DNA of 64,000 nucleotides. Origin: Thermosphaera sp. GTDB taxonomy: Archaea > Thermoproteota > Thermoprotei_A > Sulfolobales > Desulfurococcaceae. This document shows, piece after piece, positions 49,010 through 56,667 of this stretch (its first letter is position 1; every line of letters starts with the position of its first letter). Both the position numbers and the translations under genes were made by a program. A model generated the notes under the pieces. That model was not told where the DNA came from, made no database searches, and saw nothing but the letters and a program-made list of their open reading frames with translations. The stretch is from assembly GCA_038827615.1 (NCBI GenBank), contig JAWBNK010000001.1, forward strand, positions 992,290 through 1,056,289. Direction: 5' to 3'.

Positions 49010-49110
49010 GCGGGGGTGCCCGAGCTTGGCCAAAGGGGGCGGACTCAAGACTTGCCCAGGGAGAGATCCGCTGGCATAGGCCTGCGTGGGTTCAAATCCC
49101 ACCCCCCGCA
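49010..49110 (+). tRNA. tRNA-Leu(CAA) with a 16-nt intron
   Basis: Class II tRNA. Acceptor GCGGGGG/CCCCCGC is perfect; T-arm GTGGG-TTCAAAT-CCCAC; discriminator A73 as expected for Leu; long variable arm TGGCATAGGCCTGC. Anticodon stem GCGGA/TCCGC encloses C32 T33, anticodon CAA (49046-49048), G37, then an intron 49050-49065, then A38. The intron position (37/38) and short hairpin fit a relaxed BHB. CCA is not encoded. Confidence 0.93.
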
Positions 49111-49137
49111 CTGATTCTCAGGTCCACAACACCTTAA

Positions 49138-49151
49138 CCCTATTAATAGGG
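49138..49151. promoter_or_regulatory. 14-bp perfect palindrome between tRNA-Leu and srp54
   Basis: CCCTATTAATAGGG is self-complementary and ends 36 nt before the srp54 ATG. It embeds a TATA-like CTATTAATAG, so it could be an operator over the promoter or a hairpin ending the tRNA transcript. Confidence 0.4.
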
Positions 49152-49187
49152 AGTAGCAGATAAGTAGGATGTGCTACGGGATAAAGA

Positions 49188-50528
49188 ATGGTGTTTGAGA
49201 ACCTCAAAGAATCTATTGCGAAGTTTTTCAAAGCTGAAAAATACGAGGATGCTGTTAACGAATTCATTAAGGATTTACAGAAGGAGTTGGTGAAATCTGA
49301 TGTTAACTTGAACCTGGCTTTCGAGATCACTAAGAAGATAAAGGAGAGAGCTATCTCACAAGAACCCCCTATTGGTGTTTCAAGAAAAGAATGGTTTCTA
49401 ACGATCGTTTACGAGGAGTTGGTGAAGCTTCTTGGGGGAGATGTGAAGCCTCAAGTAAAGCCCGTGAAGAAGCCGTGGGTGATAATGCTCGTAGGGCTCC
49501 AGGGGAGCGGGAAAACTACCACAGCGGCTAAGCTGGCATATTTCTACAAGCTGGAGGGTTACAGGGTTGGGTTGGTCGCCGCAGACACTTTTAGGCCTGC
49601 TGCATATGATCAGTTGAAACAACTAGGTGATCAAGTAGGCGTTCCAGTGTATGGGAATCCCTCGGTGAAGGATGCCGTCAGCTTGGCTGTCACGGGAGTT
49701 AAATACTTCGTGGAAAAAGGCTTCGACCTTGTAGTGATTGATACCGCGGGGAGGCACCATAGAGAGGAAGACTTACTCGAGGAAATGAAGATGATAAGTA
49801 ATAGTGTTAAACCAGACGAGATTATATTGGTGATAGATGGCTCAATAGGTCAGCAAGCCTACAATATTGCTAGGAGGTTTCACGAAACAACCCCCATAGG
49901 ATCCATTATAGTGACCAAGCTCGATGGAACAGCAAAGGGCGGGGGAGCCTTATCAGCTGTAGCCGCCACAGGGGCTTCAATAAAGTTCGTGGGTCTCGGA
50001 GAAAAGATTGAAGATTTCGAGATTTTTAAGCCTTCTAAGCTCGTGGGCAGGGTCCTAGGGTATGGAGACATAGAGGGGTTGGTCGAGAAGGTTAAGCGAA
50101 TACAGCTAGAGTTTACTGAAAAAGACGTCGAAGAATTCCTTGAGGGTAAGCTAAACATGAGGCTGGTTTATAAGCAATTAGTGAGTTTGAGGAAAATGGG
50201 GCCGCTCAGGAAAATCCTCCAGATGATACCTGGTTTGGGAGTGAAGGTTCCCTTCGACGTTGACCCGAAGGAGCTTGAAGGTAAGCTCTCTAAATGGCTA
50301 GCTATCATAAACTCCATGACGTACGAGGAACTCGACAACCCCGACATTATAGATAAATCACGCTTGAGGAGGATTGCACGGGGAGCAGGGGTTGACATCG
50401 AGGATGCTAGGGAATTATTAAAACAATACGATATGTTAAAGAAGCTTAGCAAGCAACTTAGAAAGAGAAGAGACCTGTTGAAGAAACTGGGAGAAGGGTT
50501 CAATGTCAAAGGCTTACAAACCATGTAG
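49188..50528 (+). CDS. srp54: Signal recognition particle GTPase SRP54
   Basis: SRP54 binds signal sequences and 7S RNA and delivers ribosomes to the membrane. N domain (1-90), G domain with GLQGSGKT (103-110), DTAGRHH, TKLDG and GTAKGGGALS, then the M domain from about 300 (MRLVYKQLVSLRKMGPLRKILQMIPG). Length 446 is normal. The last 26 nt overlap the next gene. Confidence 0.96.
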   Translation: MVFENLKESIAKFFKAEKYEDAVNEFIKDLQKELVKSDVNLNLAFEITKKIKERAISQEPPIGVSRKEWFLTIVYEELVKLLGGDVKPQVKPVKKPWVIMLVGLQGSGKTTTAAKLAYFYKLEGYRVGLVAADTFRPAAYDQLKQLGDQVGVPVYGNPSVKDAVSLAVTGVKYFVEKGFDLVVIDTAGRHHREEDLLEEMKMISNSVKPDEIILVIDGSIGQQAYNIARRFHETTPIGSIIVTKLDGTAKGGGALSAVAATGASIKFVGLGEKIEDFEIFKPSKLVGRVLGYGDIEGLVEKVKRIQLEFTEKDVEEFLEGKLNMRLVYKQLVSLRKMGPLRKILQMIPGLGVKVPFDVDPKELEGKLSKWLAIINSMTYEELDNPDIIDKSRLRRIARGAGVDIEDARELLKQYDMLKKLSKQLRKRRDLLKKLGEGFNVKGLQTM

Positions 50529-51066
50529 GATTGTTTTGGCAAGAACCAGCGACTCCTGCTCCGAACTCAACTATTTGAAAAACATAATCCTCTACTCCCT
50601 TCTCGTCAGTCATGGAATAAGAGTCGATACTGAACTATGGGTTCTCGCCGACAATCTCCTTGTCAAGCTGAACGGGTTAGAGCTCAGACACCTACACTCT
50701 CAAGATGATAGCCTTGTAGGGTTCGTTAAATCGGTTTTCTGCAGGCACAAATTTCCGCCGGGCGTGGAATTGGCTTCAAGAAGCGAATTGAAGAAAGTAA
50801 TTGGTCATGACGCCGTTCTCTTGACGGCTAGACACGGTGGAGTGATATCACCTCAACTCCCTGTCTCGGCAAGTAAGACGTTCGTCATAGCTCTTGGAGA
50901 CAACTTGACGACCCGGGAACAAAAGGATTTTGAATACATCATTAAATTACCTGTTGAAAATATGATAGAGCTGGTTAACATAGCGCACTATATTTTAGAC
51001 AGGGCGTTTGGGGCCTGGGTGAGAAGGCATGGGAGAATCCAACTATATGAGAGAAGCCGATTTTAA
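50503..51066 (+). CDS. TrmY-like SPOUT methyltransferase (tRNA pseudouridine-54)
   Basis: RIVLARTSDSCSELNYLKNIILYSLLVSHGIRVDTELWV is the N-terminal pattern of TrmY, which methylates N1 of pseudouridine 54 in archaeal tRNA. The C-terminal ISLG-type motif is weakly kept as VIALGDN, and AHYILDRAFGAW matches the last helix. It overlaps Pus10, the enzyme that makes pseudouridine 54, which strongly supports the call. Confidence 0.7.
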   Translation: MSKAYKPCRIVLARTSDSCSELNYLKNIILYSLLVSHGIRVDTELWVLADNLLVKLNGLELRHLHSQDDSLVGFVKSVFCRHKFPPGVELASRSELKKVIGHDAVLLTARHGGVISPQLPVSASKTFVIALGDNLTTREQKDFEYIIKLPVENMIELVNIAHYILDRAFGAWVRRHGRIQLYERSRF

Positions 51067-52354
51067 CGCCATCATGGAAAACGTTGAGAAGACGCTGGCT
51101 AAATACCCTTTATGTCACTACTGCCTTGGAAGACTGGTTGCTAAACACGGGGTGGGTTTAAGCAATTATGAACGTGGATTATCCCTGAAGGTGATGCTTA
51201 GCTTCAAGTTGCATAGAGATTACGTCTCACGGAACATTGATAAAGATTACCTACGGGTTCTCACTGAAAATAGCGGAGATCCGTTAACGAGGTTGTATGA
51301 AAAATTGTTCAACGAGCAGGTAAAACCTAGAGAGTGCTTCATATGCAAGGGAAGGCTAAGCCTTGACTGGCTTCAATCCATTGCGGAAAGATCGTATGAA
51401 AAAATGAAGGAAGCATCTATTAGTCGATTCTTAGTGGGCGTGAAACTCGATAAAAAACTTCGGGAGAAAGAACTGTCACTTGTTTCCGAGTTCGGAATAG
51501 AAAAGGCAGAGTCCTTGAAAAACGAGTTGAAAAGAGAGGTTGGGAAACTCATTAGAGACAAGTACGGGCTCATACCTGATTTCGACAAGCCCGAAGCAAT
51601 GGTTATAGTGAGGCTTAATGAGGACTTCAACTACGATCTCGAACTGATAGTATCACCAATACTATTGAAAGGTATTTACAATAAGAGAGGGCGCAATATT
51701 TCTCACGTCCCCTGGCTTTTGAGAAAGGGTGGTAAGAAATACCCTATGAGCATTCAAGAATACGTGGAGTCACGCCTAGCCGAGGTTTTCAAAGCCAAAG
51801 AAGTCAAGATACACGCTGCAGGTAGAGAGGACGTCGACGCGAGAACCCTTGGGACTGGGAGACCGCTTGTTATCGAAGTGGTCGAACCTCTCGTTAGATA
51901 CTACGATATCGATTCCCTCAACAAGATACTATCCACAAGCCTTCTAGAGGTTCGAGTCGCCGGCTCAGCCAGTAGAAGGGATATTGAGATTTTGAAGCAA
52001 ACCTCCAGAGAGAGGAGAAAGATATATAGAATGATGATTGTATCTTCCACGCCTCTCACCGAGTCAGACCTAGCGGTACTGGAGGAGCGCTTTAAGAACA
52101 CGCTCATTCATCAGAGGACTCCCACGAGGATTTTATCTCGTAAAAAAGACGCGATGAGAGTGAGAAGAGTTTACGAGGTAGTAACCAAGATGATCAGCAA
52201 CAGGAGCTTCGAAGCGATAATATATTGCGACGGAGGGCTCTATGTTAAAGAGGTCGTTCACTGCGATCAAGGTAGGACAACGCCATGCTTTGCCGGCGTC
52301 TTAAACACTTCTCTTAGACCTGTGGAACTAGATGTTCTCTACATCGAGCATTGA
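51029..52354 (+). CDS. pus10: tRNA pseudouridine synthase Pus10
   Basis: Pus10 makes pseudouridine 54 and 55 in archaeal tRNA. The N-terminal zinc site is CHYCLGR...CFICKG, followed by a THUMP-like domain. The catalytic Asp is in AAGREDVDARTLGTGRP. Starts at ATG 51029 or 51047 are both inside the TrmY-like gene. Length 441 is typical. Confidence 0.92.
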   Translation: MGESNYMREADFNAIMENVEKTLAKYPLCHYCLGRLVAKHGVGLSNYERGLSLKVMLSFKLHRDYVSRNIDKDYLRVLTENSGDPLTRLYEKLFNEQVKPRECFICKGRLSLDWLQSIAERSYEKMKEASISRFLVGVKLDKKLREKELSLVSEFGIEKAESLKNELKREVGKLIRDKYGLIPDFDKPEAMVIVRLNEDFNYDLELIVSPILLKGIYNKRGRNISHVPWLLRKGGKKYPMSIQEYVESRLAEVFKAKEVKIHAAGREDVDARTLGTGRPLVIEVVEPLVRYYDIDSLNKILSTSLLEVRVAGSASRRDIEILKQTSRERRKIYRMMIVSSTPLTESDLAVLEERFKNTLIHQRTPTRILSRKKDAMRVRRVYEVVTKMISNRSFEAIIYCDGGLYVKEVVHCDQGRTTPCFAGVLNTSLRPVELDVLYIEH

Positions 52355-52424
52355 GTAGCTTCAAGATAAGATTAAAAATGGGGGTTTTCAATTCAGTATT
52401 AAGAGCCAATAGAGGAGATAGTGC

Positions 52425-52742
52425 ATGGTCAGAGCTCCAAGAGGTTTACGCCACAGGACTAGGAGGTTGTTGAAGAAAAACATTAGAGAAAGAGGTAGCA
52501 TACCTCCGTTGAGCTTAATGCTGGTGGAGTATAAGGAGGGTGATGTAGTTCACATCAAGATAAATCCATCTATACACTCGGGCATGCCTCATAGAAGGTA
52601 TCACGGGAGGACAGGCGTAGTAGTAGGCAAGAGGGGAAAGGCCTACATAGTCAAAGTTAAAGCCGGCGATAAGGAGAAGGTTTTATTCGTTAGACCCGAG
52701 CACTTGAGGCTTGCCTCAAATCCCCAGCTCAAATCCATTTAA
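52425..52742 (+). CDS. rpl21e: Ribosomal protein L21e
   Basis: MVRAPRGLRHRTRRLLKK and INPSIHSGMPHRRYHGRTG are hallmark L21e segments in a 105-residue basic protein. It heads the widely conserved archaeal group L21e-RpoF-DUF655-KsgA. Confidence 0.95.
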   Translation: MVRAPRGLRHRTRRLLKKNIRERGSIPPLSLMLVEYKEGDVVHIKINPSIHSGMPHRRYHGRTGVVVGKRGKAYIVKVKAGDKEKVLFVRPEHLRLASNPQLKSI

Positions 52743-52782
52743 ACTCCTACACTCATATATAGACTCTAGGTGGTGTGATTAT

Positions 52783-53151
52783 TTGACTGAAATACCCCTC
52801 TTGGAGGAAACCCCGTTAACCAATCCCGAAGCCCTGCACGAGTTGAAGAAAGTTATAGAGAGGCTGCAGGTTCAAGGAGCTTCCATTCCATTGCTACTTA
52901 CCCGCACATATGAGTATTTGAAGCGGTTTTCAAAGATCCCGTATGAGAAAGTGGGCGAGGTAAAAGAGTTTTTGAAGTCGAAAGGGCTCAGGGAAGAGTC
53001 AATCATCATGATCATTAATATATGCCCCAAGAGTCTCGACGAGTTAAGACCGCTTCTCGAGCTCGAGGAGAAAACCGTTGAAACCCAGGTTGCCGAGGAA
53101 ATCGTGAACTACTTAGGAAATTACTGCGTTGAAAACCCTAGACAGGAGTAA
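52783..53151 (+). CDS. rpoF: RNA polymerase subunit F (Rpb4-like)
   Basis: RpoF forms the stalk of RNA polymerase with RpoE. The C-terminal HRDC-like helices (YEKVGEVKEFLKSKGLREESIIMIINICPKSLDELRPLL) match Rpb4/F. TTG 52783 has GGTGGTG 8 nt upstream; the frame is open into L21e. Confidence 0.88.
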   Translation: MTEIPLLEETPLTNPEALHELKKVIERLQVQGASIPLLLTRTYEYLKRFSKIPYEKVGEVKEFLKSKGLREESIIMIINICPKSLDELRPLLELEEKTVETQVAEEIVNYLGNYCVENPRQE

Positions 53152-53175
53152 CCCGTTTAGACCCGGATTCATTCT

Positions 53176-53820
53176 ATGGTGATCTATTTGCACTCCTTCA
53201 AGCCAGACAGCTCTAGACGGCATGAACACTCCTGGGAGAATGCCCTCATCGTTCTCGACTACATGGAGCTTGGGAACCCTTCAGACCGACATTTTGAACA
53301 CAGGAACCAGCCTCTTATACAGGGTGTAGGCACGAAGTATTTTACTCTACTCGAGGGTATTCCTCTACCAGCCGTGAGGATCGACATATTGGAGAAGATC
53401 GAGCTTGGCTATCCCAGTAAGGTTAAGAAGATTGTTCAAATCTCCTACGATGACCTAACTAGTATGGCTAAAGCTAATCTCAGCGAAGCCTTGAAAATGA
53501 TAATAATCGAGAATGAAAAGTTTTTCACCGAGTTCTTCAACATAGCTGACCCAGTGAACATTAGGCTTCACACCCTAGAACTCCTCCCTAATATCGGTAA
53601 GAAGACTATGAGGTTTATACTCGATGAGAGAGCGGTAAGGAGGTTCGAAAACTTTGATGATATAAGGCGGAGGGTTGGAATAGACCCTGTCAAAGTTCTG
53701 GTTGAAAGATTGTTGAAGGAGTTCATGGGGGGAGAAAAGTATTATTTGTTCCTGAGGCCGACCGAGAGGGATTCCATATATCTGAGGTATCTAGAGAGGC
53801 TCTACGGTGAAATCATATAA
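53176..53820 (+). CDS. DUF655 RNA-binding-like protein
   Basis: This 214-residue protein matches DUF655: an N-terminal OB-like domain (ENALIVLDYMELG...QPLIQGVGTKYFTLLEG) and a helix-hairpin-helix (LELLPNIGKKTMRFILDER). A nucleic-acid role is likely. It stands between rpoF and ksgA as in other archaea. Confidence 0.85.
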   Translation: MVIYLHSFKPDSSRRHEHSWENALIVLDYMELGNPSDRHFEHRNQPLIQGVGTKYFTLLEGIPLPAVRIDILEKIELGYPSKVKKIVQISYDDLTSMAKANLSEALKMIIIENEKFFTEFFNIADPVNIRLHTLELLPNIGKKTMRFILDERAVRRFENFDDIRRRVGIDPVKVLVERLLKEFMGGEKYYLFLRPTERDSIYLRYLERLYGEII

Positions 53821-54611
53821 GTCTGCCTGAACTCACCAAGTCATCCCTCTTGAGGTGGACCATTAGGGTTCTGAAGGAAAACGGGGTGAAACCTTCCAAA
53901 AAGCTTAGCCAAAACTTCGTGATCAATCCCTTCCTGATAAAAAACATGGTTGACTCAGTAAGTTTCGAAGACACAGTTGAGATAGGATGCGGTATTGGGA
54001 CATTAACTTTTTTCCTTCTCCAGAAGGTGAAGACCTTGGTTTGCATCGAGTTCGATGAGAGAATGGCAAAGATAGTGTCGAAGAACATTGGGGACCCTCG
54101 ATTCATACTAGCAAGAGGCGACATTCTCACTACGGGTCTAAATAGGCCTCAGGTTGTCTCAAACCTACCATACCATATTACGTCGGACGTTTTAATCTTG
54201 ATAGCAAGGGATAATGGAGTAAACAAGGCGGTACTGACTCTTCAGAAAGAGGTCGGTGATAGATTAGTAGCACCACCGGGTAGCGAATCATATGGAAGAC
54301 TAAGCATTATAATTCAACTGCTTTTCGACATAGATTTGAAAGGAGTTTACTCCTCGAGATCATTCTACCCTGAGCCCAAAGTTGCTTCCAGCATAGTTGT
54401 TCTTAAACGTAAGAGGAATTACGACGAGAATATTCAAAAGGTTGAGAATGTGACCAGGGTAATGTTTAGCCAAAGGAGGAGGAACGCCCGCAAGGTGGCG
54501 GAAACACGTTTGAAAATAAAACCCGAGGTGCTGGAGAAAATTATTCCCAATGGTAAAAGAGTGTTCGAGTTAGAGCCCGAGGTGTTTGAGAGATTATCGG
54601 CGGAATTGTGA
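53817..54611 (+). CDS. ksgA: 16S rRNA dimethyladenosine transferase KsgA/Dim1
   Basis: This enzyme dimethylates two adjacent adenines near the 3' end of 16S rRNA. SQNFVINPFLIKNM, EIGCGIGTLTFFL (SAM site), NLPYHITSDVL and FYPEPKVASSIV are diagnostic. TTG 53850 would drop an N-terminal stretch (SLPELTKSSLLRW) that looks conserved. ATA 53817, overlapping the DUF655 TAA as ATATAA and 6 nt after GGTGA, is proposed as the start; TTG 53850 is the conservative option. Confidence 0.9.
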   Translation: MSLPELTKSSLLRWTIRVLKENGVKPSKKLSQNFVINPFLIKNMVDSVSFEDTVEIGCGIGTLTFFLLQKVKTLVCIEFDERMAKIVSKNIGDPRFILARGDILTTGLNRPQVVSNLPYHITSDVLILIARDNGVNKAVLTLQKEVGDRLVAPPGSESYGRLSIIIQLLFDIDLKGVYSSRSFYPEPKVASSIVVLKRKRNYDENIQKVENVTRVMFSQRRRNARKVAETRLKIKPEVLEKIIPNGKRVFELEPEVFERLSAEL

Positions 54612-55210
54612 AAGAATATCGCGTAGGAGAATTAAGGATCGCAATATACGGTGATGTTTACAAACCCAGTGAGGACTCGTGGCTGGTTATGAAGGTTCTT
54701 GATGAAATCAAGCCTAGCAGGGAGTTCTGCATAGATCTCGGGTCGGGAACAGGGATACTTGGGAGTTATTCAATCTTGAAAAAATATTGTAAACGCGTAG
54801 TCTTCGTTGACGTAATGGATGATGCACTGATCTCAACCCTGAAAACTATTGAAGCAAATAATCAATCAGGAAGGGGAATTGTGATCACAAGCATAGAAGG
54901 CGTCATCGACAATAAAGCGGATATGGTCGTTACTAACCCTCCCTACCTTCCTGTGAACGATTCAAGCAGAATAGACATAGCTACAGAGGGTGGTGAGAGA
55001 GGCTATGAAACCATCGTCTACTTCGTTCAAGAAGCCTCCAGGGTTTTGAAGCAAGGCGGAGTACTAGTACTAGTGTACTCCACGCTCTCCAATGAAGATA
55101 TCGTCTACGAGGCTTTGATAAGCCACGGGTTTCAACCACTCAGGACTTGGGGTTCGAAATTCTTTTATGAAGAGATAAAGGTGGTTTATTCAGAGAAAGG
55201 GGAGGTCTAG
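54608..55210 (+). CDS. HemK/Mtq2-like N5-glutamine or RNA methyltransferase
   Basis: This 200-residue methyltransferase has KPSEDSWLV, DLGSGTGILG (SAM site) and TNPPYLP, the motif of Gln N5-methyltransferases. The Mtq2/HemK2 branch methylates the GGQ of release factor 1. Starts GTG overlapping the ksgA stop (GTGA). Confidence 0.82.
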   Translation: MKEYRVGELRIAIYGDVYKPSEDSWLVMKVLDEIKPSREFCIDLGSGTGILGSYSILKKYCKRVVFVDVMDDALISTLKTIEANNQSGRGIVITSIEGVIDNKADMVVTNPPYLPVNDSSRIDIATEGGERGYETIVYFVQEASRVLKQGGVLVLVYSTLSNEDIVYEALISHGFQPLRTWGSKFFYEEIKVVYSEKGEV

Positions 55211-55915
55211 GTGATTAGGGTAGTATTGGTGGGGATAGAGGGAGCATATAATTTAGGAGTAATCTCGAGGACTTGCAAAAATTTCGGAGTCGATGAATTA
55301 TATCTCGTCAAACCTGAGGCCTCCCTTGAGGAAGCCCTACTGTATGCTGCGAAAGGAAGGGATTTCCTCGAGAAGGCTAAGATAGTTGATACTCTGGAGG
55401 AAGCGTTGAAGAACGTGGACGCCTCTATAGCTACAAGCGCGAAAGGATACAGGGCTGGCGACGTGTTAAGGCAGGCGATGGAAATCGAGTCTTTCGTCAA
55501 CCAAATCGCGCCAAGGATCGAGAAGATCGCATTAGTCTTCGGCAGAGAGAGCACTGGTCTGACTAGGGAGGAACTGGAGAAAACCGATTTCCTCGTATCT
55601 ATACCAGCAAATCCCGAGTACCCTGTATTGAACGTTAGCCAAGCAGTAGCGATATTTCTATGGGAGATTTGGAAGGCGCGAAAGAAACATGCCTCCAACA
55701 TCCCGCCGACGGCGTCGCGAGAAGATCTTGAAGCCCTTGAAAACATCTTCAACACGGTTTCCTCGAGGATCATTCCCAGTAGCGATAAAGCCCGTAAAAT
55801 CGGTCTCGCCTGGAGGAGAATAATCCATAGGGCGAGACCATCTGTTTACGAAGCAAGAATCCTCAAATACTGGCTCTATAGGGTTAAGCATAAGATAGAG
55901 ACTACTCCGGGATGA
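55211..55915 (+). CDS. trmJ: TrmJ-like tRNA 2'-O-methyltransferase (SPOUT)
   Basis: SPOUT motifs VVLVGIEGAYNLGVISRTCKNFG, ALVFGRESTGLTREEL and IPANPEYPVLNVSQAVAIFLWE are those of TrmJ, which methylates the 2'-O of tRNA position 32. GTG start directly follows the previous stop. It overlaps the UMP kinase gene by 14 nt at its end, convergently. Confidence 0.88.
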   Translation: MIRVVLVGIEGAYNLGVISRTCKNFGVDELYLVKPEASLEEALLYAAKGRDFLEKAKIVDTLEEALKNVDASIATSAKGYRAGDVLRQAMEIESFVNQIAPRIEKIALVFGRESTGLTREELEKTDFLVSIPANPEYPVLNVSQAVAIFLWEIWKARKKHASNIPPTASREDLEALENIFNTVSSRIIPSSDKARKIGLAWRRIIHRARPSVYEARILKYWLYRVKHKIETTPG

Positions 55916-56576
55916 TTCTAGTACCTGGGTTAAGTCCTTCTAGCGACTCGAATATTTTATCAGGATGCTTGAAGAAGATTAAGCGTATCTCTATTCCGCT
56001 TCTCAACGCCAGATCCAAGGCTTTCTCGTCTATCAACGCGTATTCGCCTGGAAGCTGTTTTTGCATTAATATCTCCTTTAAACGGCTACCCGCGATCTCC
56101 TTAAAAGGCTTGGCATCCGGGTACTTAGCAGGGTCTTTATCATAGACATAGTCTGTCGCCGAGAAGTAGTAGATCTTTTTAACGCCGAGGGCTTCGGCCA
56201 GCTCGACGGCGACAGAAGCCGTTGACTGCCCCGGGATTAAACCGCCTCCAACGAGGATCTTGTGAGATGTAATTGCCGATAATAATTCTATGGGAGACTC
56301 AATGGGCTTCGGATACGCTTTCCCCTCCAGTGATGCTATCAAAAAGAGTGCATTAATCCTTGAAACACTTATCCCTATCATATCTAGCCAGTAATTCGAT
56401 GACACGCCTATTCTCCTAGCCATTTCAATATAGTTTCTAGCCATCCTGCCCCCGCCGGTTACTACGACAACTCTATACTTCTCGGAAAGAGTGCGCAAAA
56501 CCGAGACGTATTTTCCAAGCAACTCCGGGCCATTGTCGAAGGCTTTTCCCGTAATCTTCAAGACCAATACATCCAC
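55902..56576 (-). CDS. pyrH: UMP kinase, archaeal type
   Basis: The amino-acid-kinase fold is shown by VVVVTGGGRMARNYI and VGGGLIPGQSTASVAVELAE, and by FSATDYVYDKDPAKYPDAK. It phosphorylates UMP to UDP. The 224-residue length is normal for the archaeal clade. GTG start. Confidence 0.9.
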   Translation of the reverse strand: MDVLVLKITGKAFDNGPELLGKYVSVLRTLSEKYRVVVVTGGGRMARNYIEMARRIGVSSNYWLDMIGISVSRINALFLIASLEGKAYPKPIESPIELLSAITSHKILVGGGLIPGQSTASVAVELAEALGVKKIYYFSATDYVYDKDPAKYPDAKPFKEIAGSRLKEILMQKQLPGEYALIDEKALDLALRSGIEIRLIFFKHPDKIFESLEGLNPGTRIIPE

Positions 56577-56667
56577 GGTGTTCTCATCTCCAAAGAGATA
56601 AATTTCTTAGGCTCATTTTATAAGTAATCCCCATAATGATTTAACACTTAGGGATTGGTGGATTAGT

